Shown here: positions 9,041-18,213 of the stretch, one piece after another
Numbering within the stretch: the first letter of the stretch is position 1
How the letters are laid out: every line of letters begins with the position of its first letter
Source of the DNA: Bacteroidota bacterium
GTDB taxonomy: Bacteria; Bacteroidota; Bacteroidia; Flavobacteriales; Flavobacteriaceae
NCBI GenBank assembly: GCA_018267095.1
Contig: JAFDZC010000008.1
Coordinates: 1-64,000 of the forward strand
DNA length: 64,000 nt
Reading direction: 5' to 3'
The notes under the pieces: model-generated
Seen by the model: the letters and a program-made list of their open reading frames with translations, nothing else
Told to the model about the DNA's origin: nothing
The model's database searches: none
Translations under genes and position numbers: made by a program

Positions 9041-10063
9041 TTAAAAAGAAATTCGCGCCTTTGAAACCACCGAAGCGTTTTCAAAGTTTCCGGTTAAAAA
9101 TTTCTGATAGCCCGTTATACCAATCATCGCAGCGTTGTCGGTGGTATATTCAAACTTGGGAATAAAAGTTTTCCAACCATACAAACCTTCAGCTTCTTTG
9201 AGCGTTTTTCTGATGCCTGAATTGGCCGAAACGCCGCCACCAATGGCCACTTGTGTAATTCCGGTTTCGGCTACAGCCATTTTGAGTTTATCCATAATAA
9301 TCTCAATGATGGTTTGTTGTATTGACGCACACAAATCAGCTTTGTTCTGCTCGATAAAATCTGGATTTTCGGCAACTTGCTTTTGAATGAAATATAATAT
9401 TGAAGTTTTTAAACCCGAAAAACTAAAATCCAATCCCGGAATTTTAGGCTTGTTAAAAGTAAATGCTTTCGGGTTGCCTTCTTGCGCCAATTTATCCACC
9501 AACGGACCGCCCGGATAAGGCAACCCCAAAATTTTAGCCGATTTATCAAAAGCTTCGCCCACCGCGTCATCCGTGGTTTCGCCAATGATTTCCATCTTGA
9601 AAAAATCATCTACACGCACAATTTGCGTATGTCCGCCCGAAATGGTCAAGGCCAAAAACGGAAACTGGGGCTTGTCAAAACCTTCTTCATCAATAAAATG
9701 GGCCAATATATGCGCTTGCATGTGATGCACGGATATCAGCGGAATATTCAATGCCAACGACATCGACTTAGCAAACGAACCGCCCACCAACAGCGAACCC
9801 ATCAGTCCCGGACCTTGTGTAAAAGCTATGGCCGAAAGATCTTCGCGGCCAATACCAGCGCGTTTGATGGCTGCATCCACTACCGGAACTATATTTTGTT
9901 GGTGCGCTCGTGAGGCCAACTCGGGAACCACACCGCCATATTGTTCATGAACGAGTTGATTCGCCACAACATTCGACAACACTTTATCGTTTTGAAGAAT
10001 CGCTGCCGAAGTATCATCACAAGAACTTTCAATGGCCAAAATGTAGATGCTTTTCGGTTGCAT
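9041..10063 (-). CDS. tsaD: tRNA N6-adenosine threonylcarbamoyltransferase TsaD
   Basis: A 340-residue ASKHA-fold protein of normal family length. It opens with ILAIESSCDDTSAAI (phosphate-binding strand). The metal-binding HxxxH is seen as HMQAH (about residues 111-115). FLALTISGGHTQIV and the late VAIGGGVSANSGIR and TDNAAMIG are all TsaD hallmarks. With TsaB and TsaE (not in the window) it transfers threonylcarbamoyl to A37 of tRNAs that read ANN codons. It is the first gene of the minus-strand run and is divergent from tamB. Confidence 0.96.
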   Translation of the reverse strand: MQPKSIYILAIESSCDDTSAAILQNDKVLSNVVANQLVHEQYGGVVPELASRAHQQNIVPVVDAAIKRAGIGREDLSAIAFTQGPGLMGSLLVGGSFAKSMSLALNIPLISVHHMQAHILAHFIDEEGFDKPQFPFLALTISGGHTQIVRVDDFFKMEIIGETTDDAVGEAFDKSAKILGLPYPGGPLVDKLAQEGNPKAFTFNKPKIPGLDFSFSGLKTSILYFIQKQVAENPDFIEQNKADLCASIQQTIIEIIMDKLKMAVAETGITQVAIGGGVSANSGIRKTLKEAEGLYGWKTFIPKFEYTTDNAAMIGITGYQKFLTGNFENASVVSKARISF

Positions 10064-10174
10064 AAATAGCTTTAAATTTCAGAGTATTTTTGGGCTGTAT
10101 CCGCTAAAATATTTTATTTTTACAGCGATGCCAAAATTAGCTTTTTTTTGTCAATGAAACCTTTGGTAGATTAA

Positions 10175-13100
10175 ATTATCGTCGTTATCAAAAAAGCCAA
10201 GAAAATAATCTTTCGTACCCTTTTATTCCTATTGTTGCTGTTGTTGGCTTTGGGAATTGCACTGACTTTGCCTTCGGTTCAAACGCGCATCGGACAACGT
10301 CTTACGCAATGGCTCAACGAAACTTATAAAACCGACATTCAAATCGGGCAGGTTTCAGTTACTTCCTTCGGCACGGTAAAACTCAAGCAAGTATTGGTGC
10401 GTGATCACAAAAAAGATACGCTCATTTACGCCAACAGAATCAATACCAACATACTCGATGTGAAGAGATTGATGGATGGTGATTTGCTTTTTGGCAACGT
10501 CAGTGTCGACGGTTTACTGCTCGATATGAAAACCTACAAAGGCGAAAAAGACACCAACCTAGACCGTTTCATTGCTGCTTTTGACGATGGAAAACCTTCT
10601 TCGGGAAAATTTTTATTCACTGCCAACCAAATCACGGTAAATCGAAGTCATTTTATTTTAACTGATTACAACCGAGAAATACCCAAAGATGCTGATTTTT
10701 CAAAGCTCAATGCGGTTTTAGAAAATTTTGAAATCCACGGACCTAATGTAAATACCGATATTGCTCGTATGTCATTTTTGGATCATCGCGGGTTGTATGT
10801 GCGCAATTTGGAGTCGAAATTCTCGTATACCAAAAAGCAAATTTTGATGCGCAATGTCGATTTGATTACTGCCCATTCACTTTTTAAAGGCAATGTCGCG
10901 CTCAACTACAAACGAGAAGATTTTGCCGATTTCAACAACAAAGTCAACTTTAATATTTTGGTCGATCAGGCTTCGTTGTCCACGAGTGATGTTTGGTATT
11001 TTTATAAAGAAATCGGAAAAGGGCAGAACTTCACACTCAAATCACATATAACGGGAACACTCAACAACTTGACCGCGCGCAAGCTTAATCTCACCGACAG
11101 CAAATGCACGCATATAGCCGGTGATGTCAACTTTAAAAATTTGTTTGGCAAAGCGCATCAGCCTTTTGAAATGAAAGGAACTTTCAAAAAAGTAATGTCA
11201 GATTATCAGCATTTGGTCAAATTATTACCGAATGTTTTGGGCTCAAAATTGCCGACTTCACTCAAAAAAATTGGTTTGTTCAATATGCACGGACAAGTAG
11301 ATGTCACCACACAAAAGCTCATTACCGATTTTTACATGACCACAGCTTTGGGCAACGTTGAATCGAGCTTGCAGATGTATGATATTGACAACATTGATAA
11401 TGCCAAATACAAGGGAAACATCATTTTAGAAACCTTTGATTTGGGCAATTTTCTCGGCAAAAAAGACTTGGGCAAAGTCAGCTTGAACATTGATGTAGAC
11501 GGACAAGGTTTTATACAAAAGTATCTGAACACAACTTTTTCGGGCGATATTTACCGACTGCAATACAACGGCTACAACTACAGCAAAGTCATCGTCGACG
11601 GAAACTTTAAGAATCCGGTTTTTAAAGGAAAAGTATACATCAACGACCCGAATTTGTTTTTGGACTTTAACGGTTCAGCCAACTTAGGCCGCAAAGAAAT
11701 TGCGTATAATTTCCAAACACAAGTTGATTACGCCAATCTCAAAAAACTCAATTTTGTCAAGAAAGATTCAGTGGCGGTGTTCAAAGGCGGCATCAAGGTC
11801 AATGTTATCGGCAATTCGCTCGACGATTTGAAAGGCGATATTCACTTTACACAAACCGCTTATCAAAACAACAAGGATCGATATTATTTTGAGGATTTTT
11901 CGTTGCATTCAAGCTTTGACGATAACAACGAACGAACCATTTCAGTGCAATCGCCAGACATCATTGACGGAAAAATCGTCGGCAAATTTGAAATTGCTTC
12001 ATTGCGCAAAATGCTTGAAAATTCAGCCGGAAGCTTGTATGCCAATTACAGTAGAAACCAAGTCAAAAAAGGGCAGTATCTTAAATTTGATTTTGCCATT
12101 TACAACAAAATTGTCGAGGTTTTTTATCCGGGCATCGGCATCGGAAAAAACACGCATTTGCGCGGCAGTATTGATTCTGACACAGATGATTTCAAGTTTA
12201 ATTTTACATCGCCTCAAATCACGGCCTACGAGAACACACTCGATAACATCCGCATTGACATTGACAACAAAAACCCGTTGTTTAACACCTATGTTTCGCT
12301 CGATTCGATTAAAACAAAAAACTATAAAATCCGCGATTTTAGTCTGATTAACGTCACCACCAAAGACACTTTATATCTGCGTTCAGAGTTCAGAGGCGGC
12401 GAAAAAGGCGATGATGCTTACAGCTTGAACTTATACCACACCATTGATGCTCAGCGAAACAACGTAGTAGGCATTCAGAAATCTGAATTGAAATACAATG
12501 ATTTTATGTGGTATCTCAACGAACATGAAGAAGCCGACAACAAAATTATTTTTGACAAAAAACTTCAGAATTTTACCGTTGATGATATTGCGCTGAGCCA
12601 CGAAAATCAACAAGTTCGCCTCAATGGAACGCTCAACGGAAAGCAAAACAAAGATTTGAATTTGCTCTTTAAAGAAGTGCAACTCGAACGATTATTGCCC
12701 GTAATCGAAGAATTTAAAATTGCCGGAAATCTCAACGGTTCGGTTCATGTAAAACAAACCAATTCGGTTTATCAGCCAACATCTTCGGTCAAAATCGAAC
12801 AGCTCAAACTCAACGATATTGCCTTAGGAACTATGAAACTCGATGTTACGGGCGATAACTCACTTCAGAAATTCTACTTGAATTCGTCGGTTGAAAACGA
12901 AAACCTCAAATCATTTACCGCCGACGGATATCTGGATATTGTTGACCAAAAAACCAAACTCAACCTTGATTTAAATTTTGAGCAATTCAACTTGGGTGTT
13001 TTGGGCAACATTGCCAAAGATGTTATTTCAGAGGTTCGCGGAAAAGCCTCTGGCCGAGCCAATATAGCCGGAACTTTAGACGATTTAGACATCAACGGAA

Positions 13101-14674
13101 GACTGTTTGTGAACGGAGCCGGACTCAAAGTTCCGTACTTAAACGTCGATTATCAGGTTGAAGACGGAACGATTGTAGACGTAACCGAAAAGAAATTCAT
13201 CATCCGCGATACCGATGTAACTGATACCAAATACAAAACCAAAGGCCAACTTTTTGGCAGCATCGGACACAACAATTTCTCTGATTGGAACCTCGATTTG
13301 AACCTAAGTTCACGACGCATATTGGCCTTAGACACCAAAGACAGCGAAGATGCCGCTTATTTCGGAACCGCTTATATGGATGGCGAGGCAACCATTACCG
13401 GCCCAATCAACAAACTCCTTATTAATGTAACCGGAAAATCTGAAAAAGGAACGCAGATTAAAATCCCGATCAATGATGCCGAAAGCGTTGGCGATAACAA
13501 CTACATTCGATTCATTACCAAAAAAGAAAAATTCAACCAACAAAACGGAACTGAAAAGAAAGAGAAAAAATACGACGGTGTAGAGCTTGAATTTGATTTT
13601 GATATTACACCGGATGCCGAAGTTGAAATTATTCTCGACCGAAATTCTGGGCATGGAATGAAAGGCAAAGGTTTCGGATCGTTGTTGTTCAAAATCAATA
13701 CGCTCGGAAAGTTCAATATGTGGGGCGATTTCCAAGCCTATGAAGGAACCTATAATTTTAAATACGGCGGTATCATCAACAAACAATTTAAGATCAAAAA
13801 AGGCGGTTCGGTAACTTGGGAAGGCGACCCGATGAAGGCCATTTTAAATCTAGAAGCCGTTTATAAAACCTCTGCAAATCCGGCAGTTTTGGTGGAGAAT
13901 CCATCGTTCAACAAAAAGGTAGATGTTGAAGTTGTGATTGGCATCAAAGGTAATTTGAGTAATCCAAGTCCTGACTTTACAATTAATTTCCCGACGGTGA
14001 GTTCAGTGCTTAAATCCGAAATTCAAACCAAACTCGACGATAAAGATGTGCGCCAAAAACAAGCGCTGATTTTGCTTTCTACCGGAAGTTTCTTGAGCGT
14101 TGACGGTCTGAGTCAAACTTCGCTGACCAATAATATATATGAAAAAGTGGGTGATTTGTTCGGAACCATCCTCAACAACAGCGACGACAAAATCAACGTC
14201 GATGTACTTTTGGTATCGGCCGACAAAAACCCCGGACGCGAAACCGATGGTCGAGTAGGTTTGACGGTGAGCACTAAAATCAGTGATCGCATCAGCATCA
14301 ACGGAAAATTCGGGGTTCCGGTGGGCGGCGTCAATGAATCCACCGTTGTAGGCGATGTGGAAGTTCAATACCGTGTGAACGAAGACGGAACGCTCAACCT
14401 GCGTATGTTCAACAAAGAAAATGACATCAACTACATCGGTCAAGGAATTGGTTACACGCAAGGATTGGGTTTGACGTATCAAGTTGACTTTACTACCTTT
14501 AGACAATTGCTGTATAAAATCTTCAAAAACCAAAAAATTGAAGTAGTGAAAAACGGCACCAAAGATGTCCACGATTCTGAGGTGGTTCCTGATTATATTC
14601 ACTTCAAAGACAAAAAAGAGAAAAAGGCCGAACCTGAGAAAACAAATCAAGAAGCGGTTCCTACTGATGATTGA
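10175..14674 (+). CDS. tamB: translocation and assembly module protein TamB (DUF490), start codon unusual
   Basis: A very large beta-helical inner-membrane-anchored protein (about 1500 residues). The N-terminus is a Lys/Arg-rich start followed by a Leu-rich membrane helix (IFRTLLFLLLLLLALGIAL), then PSVQTRIGQ and DTLIYANRI. The long middle is AsmA/DUF490-like repeats. The C-terminal DUF490 domain includes GGSVTWEGDPMKAILNLEAVY and QALILLSTGSF. TamB bridges the periplasm with the BamA-like TamA and helps outer-membrane protein or lipid transfer. No ATG, GTG or TTG precedes the membrane helix after the in-frame TAA at 10172; the frame opens at ATT (10175), while the first usual start is a TTG at 10232 inside the helix. 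I list 10175 because it keeps the charged anchor; the start is uncertain. Confidence 0.88.
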   Translation: MIVVIKKAKKIIFRTLLFLLLLLLALGIALTLPSVQTRIGQRLTQWLNETYKTDIQIGQVSVTSFGTVKLKQVLVRDHKKDTLIYANRINTNILDVKRLMDGDLLFGNVSVDGLLLDMKTYKGEKDTNLDRFIAAFDDGKPSSGKFLFTANQITVNRSHFILTDYNREIPKDADFSKLNAVLENFEIHGPNVNTDIARMSFLDHRGLYVRNLESKFSYTKKQILMRNVDLITAHSLFKGNVALNYKREDFADFNNKVNFNILVDQASLSTSDVWYFYKEIGKGQNFTLKSHITGTLNNLTARKLNLTDSKCTHIAGDVNFKNLFGKAHQPFEMKGTFKKVMSDYQHLVKLLPNVLGSKLPTSLKKIGLFNMHGQVDVTTQKLITDFYMTTALGNVESSLQMYDIDNIDNAKYKGNIILETFDLGNFLGKKDLGKVSLNIDVDGQGFIQKYLNTTFSGDIYRLQYNGYNYSKVIVDGNFKNPVFKGKVYINDPNLFLDFNGSANLGRKEIAYNFQTQVDYANLKKLNFVKKDSVAVFKGGIKVNVIGNSLDDLKGDIHFTQTAYQNNKDRYYFEDFSLHSSFDDNNERTISVQSPDIIDGKIVGKFEIASLRKMLENSAGSLYANYSRNQVKKGQYLKFDFAIYNKIVEVFYPGIGIGKNTHLRGSIDSDTDDFKFNFTSPQITAYENTLDNIRIDIDNKNPLFNTYVSLDSIKTKNYKIRDFSLINVTTKDTLYLRSEFRGGEKGDDAYSLNLYHTIDAQRNNVVGIQKSELKYNDFMWYLNEHEEADNKIIFDKKLQNFTVDDIALSHENQQVRLNGTLNGKQNKDLNLLFKEVQLERLLPVIEEFKIAGNLNGSVHVKQTNSVYQPTSSVKIEQLKLNDIALGTMKLDVTGDNSLQKFYLNSSVENENLKSFTADGYLDIVDQKTKLNLDLNFEQFNLGVLGNIAKDVISEVRGKASGRANIAGTLDDLDINGRLFVNGAGLKVPYLNVDYQVEDGTIVDVTEKKFIIRDTDVTDTKYKTKGQLFGSIGHNNFSDWNLDLNLSSRRILALDTKDSEDAAYFGTAYMDGEATITGPINKLLINVTGKSEKGTQIKIPINDAESVGDNNYIRFITKKEKFNQQNGTEKKEKKYDGVELEFDFDITPDAEVEIILDRNSGHGMKGKGFGSLLFKINTLGKFNMWGDFQAYEGTYNFKYGGIINKQFKIKKGGSVTWEGDPMKAILNLEAVYKTSANPAVLVENPSFNKKVDVEVVIGIKGNLSNPSPDFTINFPTVSSVLKSEIQTKLDDKDVRQKQALILLSTGSFLSVDGLSQTSLTNNIYEKVGDLFGTILNNSDDKINVDVLLVSADKNPGRETDGRVGLTVSTKISDRISINGKFGVPVGGVNESTVVGDVEVQYRVNEDGTLNLRMFNKENDINYIGQGIGYTQGLGLTYQVDFTTFRQLLYKIFKNQKIEVVKNGTKDVHDSEVVPDYIHFKDKKEKKAEPEKTNQEAVPTDD

Positions 14675-14782
14675 TTAATTATCAATCTGCTCAAAACCGA
14701 ACGATTTTTATCAATCAAAATAAAAACTTATCAACGAAATCGTTTGAAATTTACCAATATTATTAAAGAAATCCATAAAGGC

Positions 14783-14790
14783 TACTTTTG
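14783..14790 (+). promoter_or_regulatory. -7 promoter element for pfkA (TACTTTTG)
   Basis: TACTTTTG fits the Bacteroidota TAnnTTTG -7 consensus and lies 42 bases before the pfkA ATG in an AT-rich gap. No well-spaced TTG is seen upstream (nearest at 14744-14746), so this is half a promoter by sequence. Confidence 0.4.
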
Positions 14791-14832
14791 ATTGTTCGGT
14801 ATTGTTAATTTTACCCTACAAATTGCAAAAAA

Positions 14833-15819
14833 ATGAGCCAAAACATAAAAAAAATAGGAGTTCTTACTTCGGGTGGTGATTCGCCGGGGATGAATGCTGC
14901 TATTCGTTCTGTGGTGAGAACTTGCGCTTATCACGGGGTTGAATGCATCGGAATTTACCGCGGTTATCAAGGAATGATCGAAGGCGACTTCAAAGAAATG
15001 GGGCCAAGAAGCGTCAACAACATCGTCAACAAAGGAGGAACTATTCTCAAATCAGCGCGTTCCAAAGAGTTCATGACTGCCGAAGGCCGCAAAAAAGCCT
15101 ATGATCACTTAGTGGCTGCAGGCGTTGAAGCTTTGGTAGTGATTGGTGGAGACGGAAGTTTTACCGGAGCCGAAGTGTTCAACAATGAATACGGATTTCC
15201 GGTGATGGGAATTCCCGGAACGATTGACAACGACATTTTCGGAACCAGTCACACTTTAGGTTTTGACACCGCGCTCAATACGGTGGTCGAAGCCATTGAC
15301 AAAATCCGCGATACGGCCAGTTCACACAACCGATTGTTTTTTGTAGAAGTCATGGGCCGCGATGCCGGACATATTGCGCTCAATGCCGGAATCGGTGCGG
15401 GTGCTGAAGAAATTCTCATTCCTGAAGAAGACCTAGGACTCGATCGTTTGGTTGATTCGCTTAAGAAAAGTAAAGCTTCCGGAAAATCATCGAGCATTGT
15501 AGTGATTGCCGAAGGCGATAAAATCGGTAAAAACGTTTTTGAACTCAAAGATTACGTCGATGAAAATATGCCCGAATACGATGTGCGTGTATCGGTTTTA
15601 GGCCACATGCAACGCGGCGGAGCACCTTCGTGTTTTGACCGTGTACTCGCGAGTCGTTTGGGTGTAAAAGCGGTGGAATCTATTTTAGACGGAAAATCAA
15701 ATTATATGGTGGGGCTTATGAATGATAAAGTAGTTTTAACGCCACTTGAACAAGCCATCAAAGGACACACCGAAATTGACCGCGAATTGTTGCGCGTTTC
15801 GGATATCATGTCTACATAA
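14833..15819 (+). CDS. pfkA: ATP-dependent 6-phosphofructokinase
   Basis: A 328-residue group I phosphofructokinase. GGDSPGMNAAIR near the start and VIGGDGSFTGA near residue 100 form the nucleotide site, with GDGS (Gly, not Asp, after the Asp) pointing to ATP rather than pyrophosphate. The catalytic PGTIDND is near residue 128, MGRDAGHIAL near 175, and HMQRGG near 255 binds substrate. It converts fructose-6-phosphate to fructose-1,6-bisphosphate. It sits 99 bases before gap on the same strand, so two glycolytic steps are neighbours. Confidence 0.97.
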   Translation: MSQNIKKIGVLTSGGDSPGMNAAIRSVVRTCAYHGVECIGIYRGYQGMIEGDFKEMGPRSVNNIVNKGGTILKSARSKEFMTAEGRKKAYDHLVAAGVEALVVIGGDGSFTGAEVFNNEYGFPVMGIPGTIDNDIFGTSHTLGFDTALNTVVEAIDKIRDTASSHNRLFFVEVMGRDAGHIALNAGIGAGAEEILIPEEDLGLDRLVDSLKKSKASGKSSSIVVIAEGDKIGKNVFELKDYVDENMPEYDVRVSVLGHMQRGGAPSCFDRVLASRLGVKAVESILDGKSNYMVGLMNDKVVLTPLEQAIKGHTEIDRELLRVSDIMST

Positions 15820-15835
15820 TTAATTATGAATTTCA

Positions 15836-15854
15836 AATTACGAATTACGAATTA
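15836..15854. repeat. short direct repeat, AATTACG x2.7
   Basis: AATTACG is repeated head to tail with a period of 7 and a third partial copy (AATTA) in the pfkA-gap gap. It is followed by an interrupted CCGG-CT-CCGG. No promoter or terminator could be recognised in this 99-base gap. The repeat may be a simple-sequence expansion. Confidence 0.6.
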
Positions 15855-15882
15855 AAAATTAACCGGCTCCGGCACAAAGTAA

Positions 15883-16929
<1,047 letters not shown>

Positions 16930-16937
16930 ATAAAACC

Positions 16938-16968
16938 AAAGTCCCGCATGTTTTTCTGCGGGACTTTT
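16938..16968 (+). terminator. rho-independent terminator after gap
   Basis: Inverted repeat AAGTCCCGC / GCGGGACTT with a T-rich loop, followed by TTTTC. It lies directly behind the gap stop codon. Confidence 0.85.
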
Positions 16969-16993
16969 CTATATTTAGTTCGTTGATTTTTTT

Positions 16994-17069
16994 GAAGCTA
17001 TTTCCTGCTGTTCGTTATAGTTTTACAGCCCAACGCGGGCTGCAAAAGCTGTCACTTCCATCAGGGCTA
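16994..17069 (+). repeat. intergenic hairpin element, copy 1
   Basis: A 76-base element with ends matching those of a second copy at 46452-46529. The left end is GAAGCTAtttCCtGCTgTTCG and the right end is cTTCcATCaGGGCTA (capitals shared). The centre is a hairpin, TTTTaCAGCCC / GGGCTGcAAAA (17021-17031 with 17037-17047), whose stem sequence differs from the other copy. It lies between gap and the kinase gene, in gene orientation. No coding capacity. Confidence 0.7.
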
Positions 17070-17135
17070 GGGCAGCAGCTTTCATAAAAAGCAAGCGAAT
17101 CACCGACCACCAAAAACCAAATAATTAACCCACTT

Positions 17136-17175
17136 ACTCAGTCGCTCAGGCACTCAGTAACTCAGTAACTCTTCA
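17136..17175 (+). repeat. 8-base-period CTCAG array before a start codon
   Basis: Five consecutive octamers: ACTCAGTC, GCTCAGGC, ACTCAGTA, ACTCAGTA, ACTCTTCA. The period is exactly 8, and the last unit ends one base before the ATG at 17177. A second array of the same type and position is found at 47416-47447 on the other strand. The function is unknown to me; it occupies the leader where ribosome binding would occur. Confidence 0.75.
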
Positions 17176-17176
17176 A

Positions 17177-18028
17177 ATGAAATTACTTGTAGACAGCGGC
17201 TCTACCAAAGCAGATTGGATTGCCATTGATGACACCGGAAAAGTATTGTTTACCACCCAAAGTTTAGGGCTCAACCCCGAAGTGCTTACCCGCGCAGAAA
17301 TCATTGAGCGTTTAGAAGACCGCTTTGATATTTCGCACAACAAAGACAAAGCCAGCCATTTGTTTTTTTACGGCGCCGGCTGCGGAACCGATCGCATGAA
17401 AAACTTTCTGACCGAAGTATTTCAAGAATATTTTACCCATGCTGCCGTCACCGTGCATGAAGACACCTATGCCGCAGTTTATGCCACGACACCCAAAGAC
17501 GAACAAGCCATTGTTTGTATCTTAGGAACCGGATCCAACTGCAGTTATTTTGACGGAAAAGTATTGCATCAAAAAGTACAATCGCTCGGTTATATTGCCA
17601 TGGACGATTGTTCAGGCAACCGTTTTGGCCGTCATTTGTTGCGCGGTTATTACTTCAATAAAATGCCGGCTGAACTGGCCAAAGAATTTGAGCAAGAATA
17701 CAATATTGAGCCGGACAACGTAAAACATCATTTGTACAAAGAGCCGAATCCGAATGCGTATTTGGCCACATTTGCCAAGTTCATCATCAAACACAAAGAC
17801 CACCCGTTTTGTCAACAATACATCCTGGCTGAAATGGAAGATTTTGTAGAAAACTACATCAAACAATTTGACAATTGTCATGAACTTCCGGTGCATTTTG
17901 TGGGTTCGATTGCTTTTTATTTAAAAGATGAACTAGAAGCTGTGCTCAACAAACACAAAATCAAAATAGGCAACGTTTTGCGCCGCCCTATTGACGGATT
18001 GATTGCGTATCATATCCTCAATAAATAA
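17177..18028 (+). CDS. BadF/BadG/BcrA/BcrD-family ATPase, N-acetylglucosamine kinase-like
   Basis: A 283-residue ASKHA-fold sugar kinase. The phosphate-1 loop is LLVDSGSTKADW at residues 3-14, the second phosphate loop is CILGTGSNCSYFDG (about 113-126), and HFVGSIAFYL lies near 240. Bacteroidota homologues are annotated as N-acetylglucosamine kinase and would make GlcNAc-6-phosphate for amino-sugar recycling. Substrate is inferred from the family only. The gene has its own array-bearing leader and a terminator, so it is probably a single-gene unit. Confidence 0.82.
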   Translation: MKLLVDSGSTKADWIAIDDTGKVLFTTQSLGLNPEVLTRAEIIERLEDRFDISHNKDKASHLFFYGAGCGTDRMKNFLTEVFQEYFTHAAVTVHEDTYAAVYATTPKDEQAIVCILGTGSNCSYFDGKVLHQKVQSLGYIAMDDCSGNRFGRHLLRGYYFNKMPAELAKEFEQEYNIEPDNVKHHLYKEPNPNAYLATFAKFIIKHKDHPFCQQYILAEMEDFVENYIKQFDNCHELPVHFVGSIAFYLKDELEAVLNKHKIKIGNVLRRPIDGLIAYHILNK

Positions 18029-18033
18029 AACCA

Positions 18034-18064
18034 AAAAGCCACGTAAACAGCGTGGTTTTTTTAT
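18034..18064 (+). terminator. rho-independent terminator after the GlcNAc-kinase-like gene
   Basis: Hairpin AAGCCACG / CGTGGTTT with loop TAAACAG, followed by a run of T, 6 bases after the stop codon. Confidence 0.8.
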
Positions 18065-18072
18065 TTTTACCA

Positions 18073-18213
18073 AAAACAAAATTATATGGAGATTGCCATT
18101 ATAGCCCACGTTTGATATTAAGAGGAGGACTGCCAGTGGCAGTCAGGTATAATTATATTGTCATTCAGACACAAAAAACTAAATTATCATGGAGATTGCC
18201 ATTATAGCACATG
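18073..18213 (+). repeat. imperfect direct duplication of the mgsA 5' end
   Basis: The bases around the mgsA start occur twice, at 18073-18110 and 18173-18213. The 20 bases from ATG (18086 and 18189) are identical; both sides continue with scattered differences. Copy 1 reads MEIAIIAHV and then stops at 18115. The differing codons 7 and 8 (GCC CAC against GCA CAT) are synonymous. The start codons are 103 bases apart, and about 60 bases of unrelated DNA with a palindrome lie between. It looks like a scar or a small element that supplies its own gene 5' end, or a leader peptide. Confidence 0.75.
18128..18144. other. perfect 17-base palindrome upstream of mgsA
   Basis: GACTGCCA G TGGCAGTC: two 8-base arms around one central base, inside the segment between the two mgsA 5' copies. 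It could be a regulator operator or part of a small inserted element. No T run follows, so it is not a typical terminator. Confidence 0.6.

Noticed and set aside
9482-9913. Open frame of 143 codons antisense to tsaD
   Set aside because: tsaD motifs on the opposite strand are unambiguous; this is a shadow frame.
14003-14650. Open frame of 215 codons on the minus strand inside tamB
   Set aside because: It is antisense to a clear DUF490 domain, has low-complexity composition and no recognisable protein; a shadow.
17136-17175. Possible CRISPR-like array
   Set aside because: The units are 8 bases with no spacers; no cas genes are in the window.
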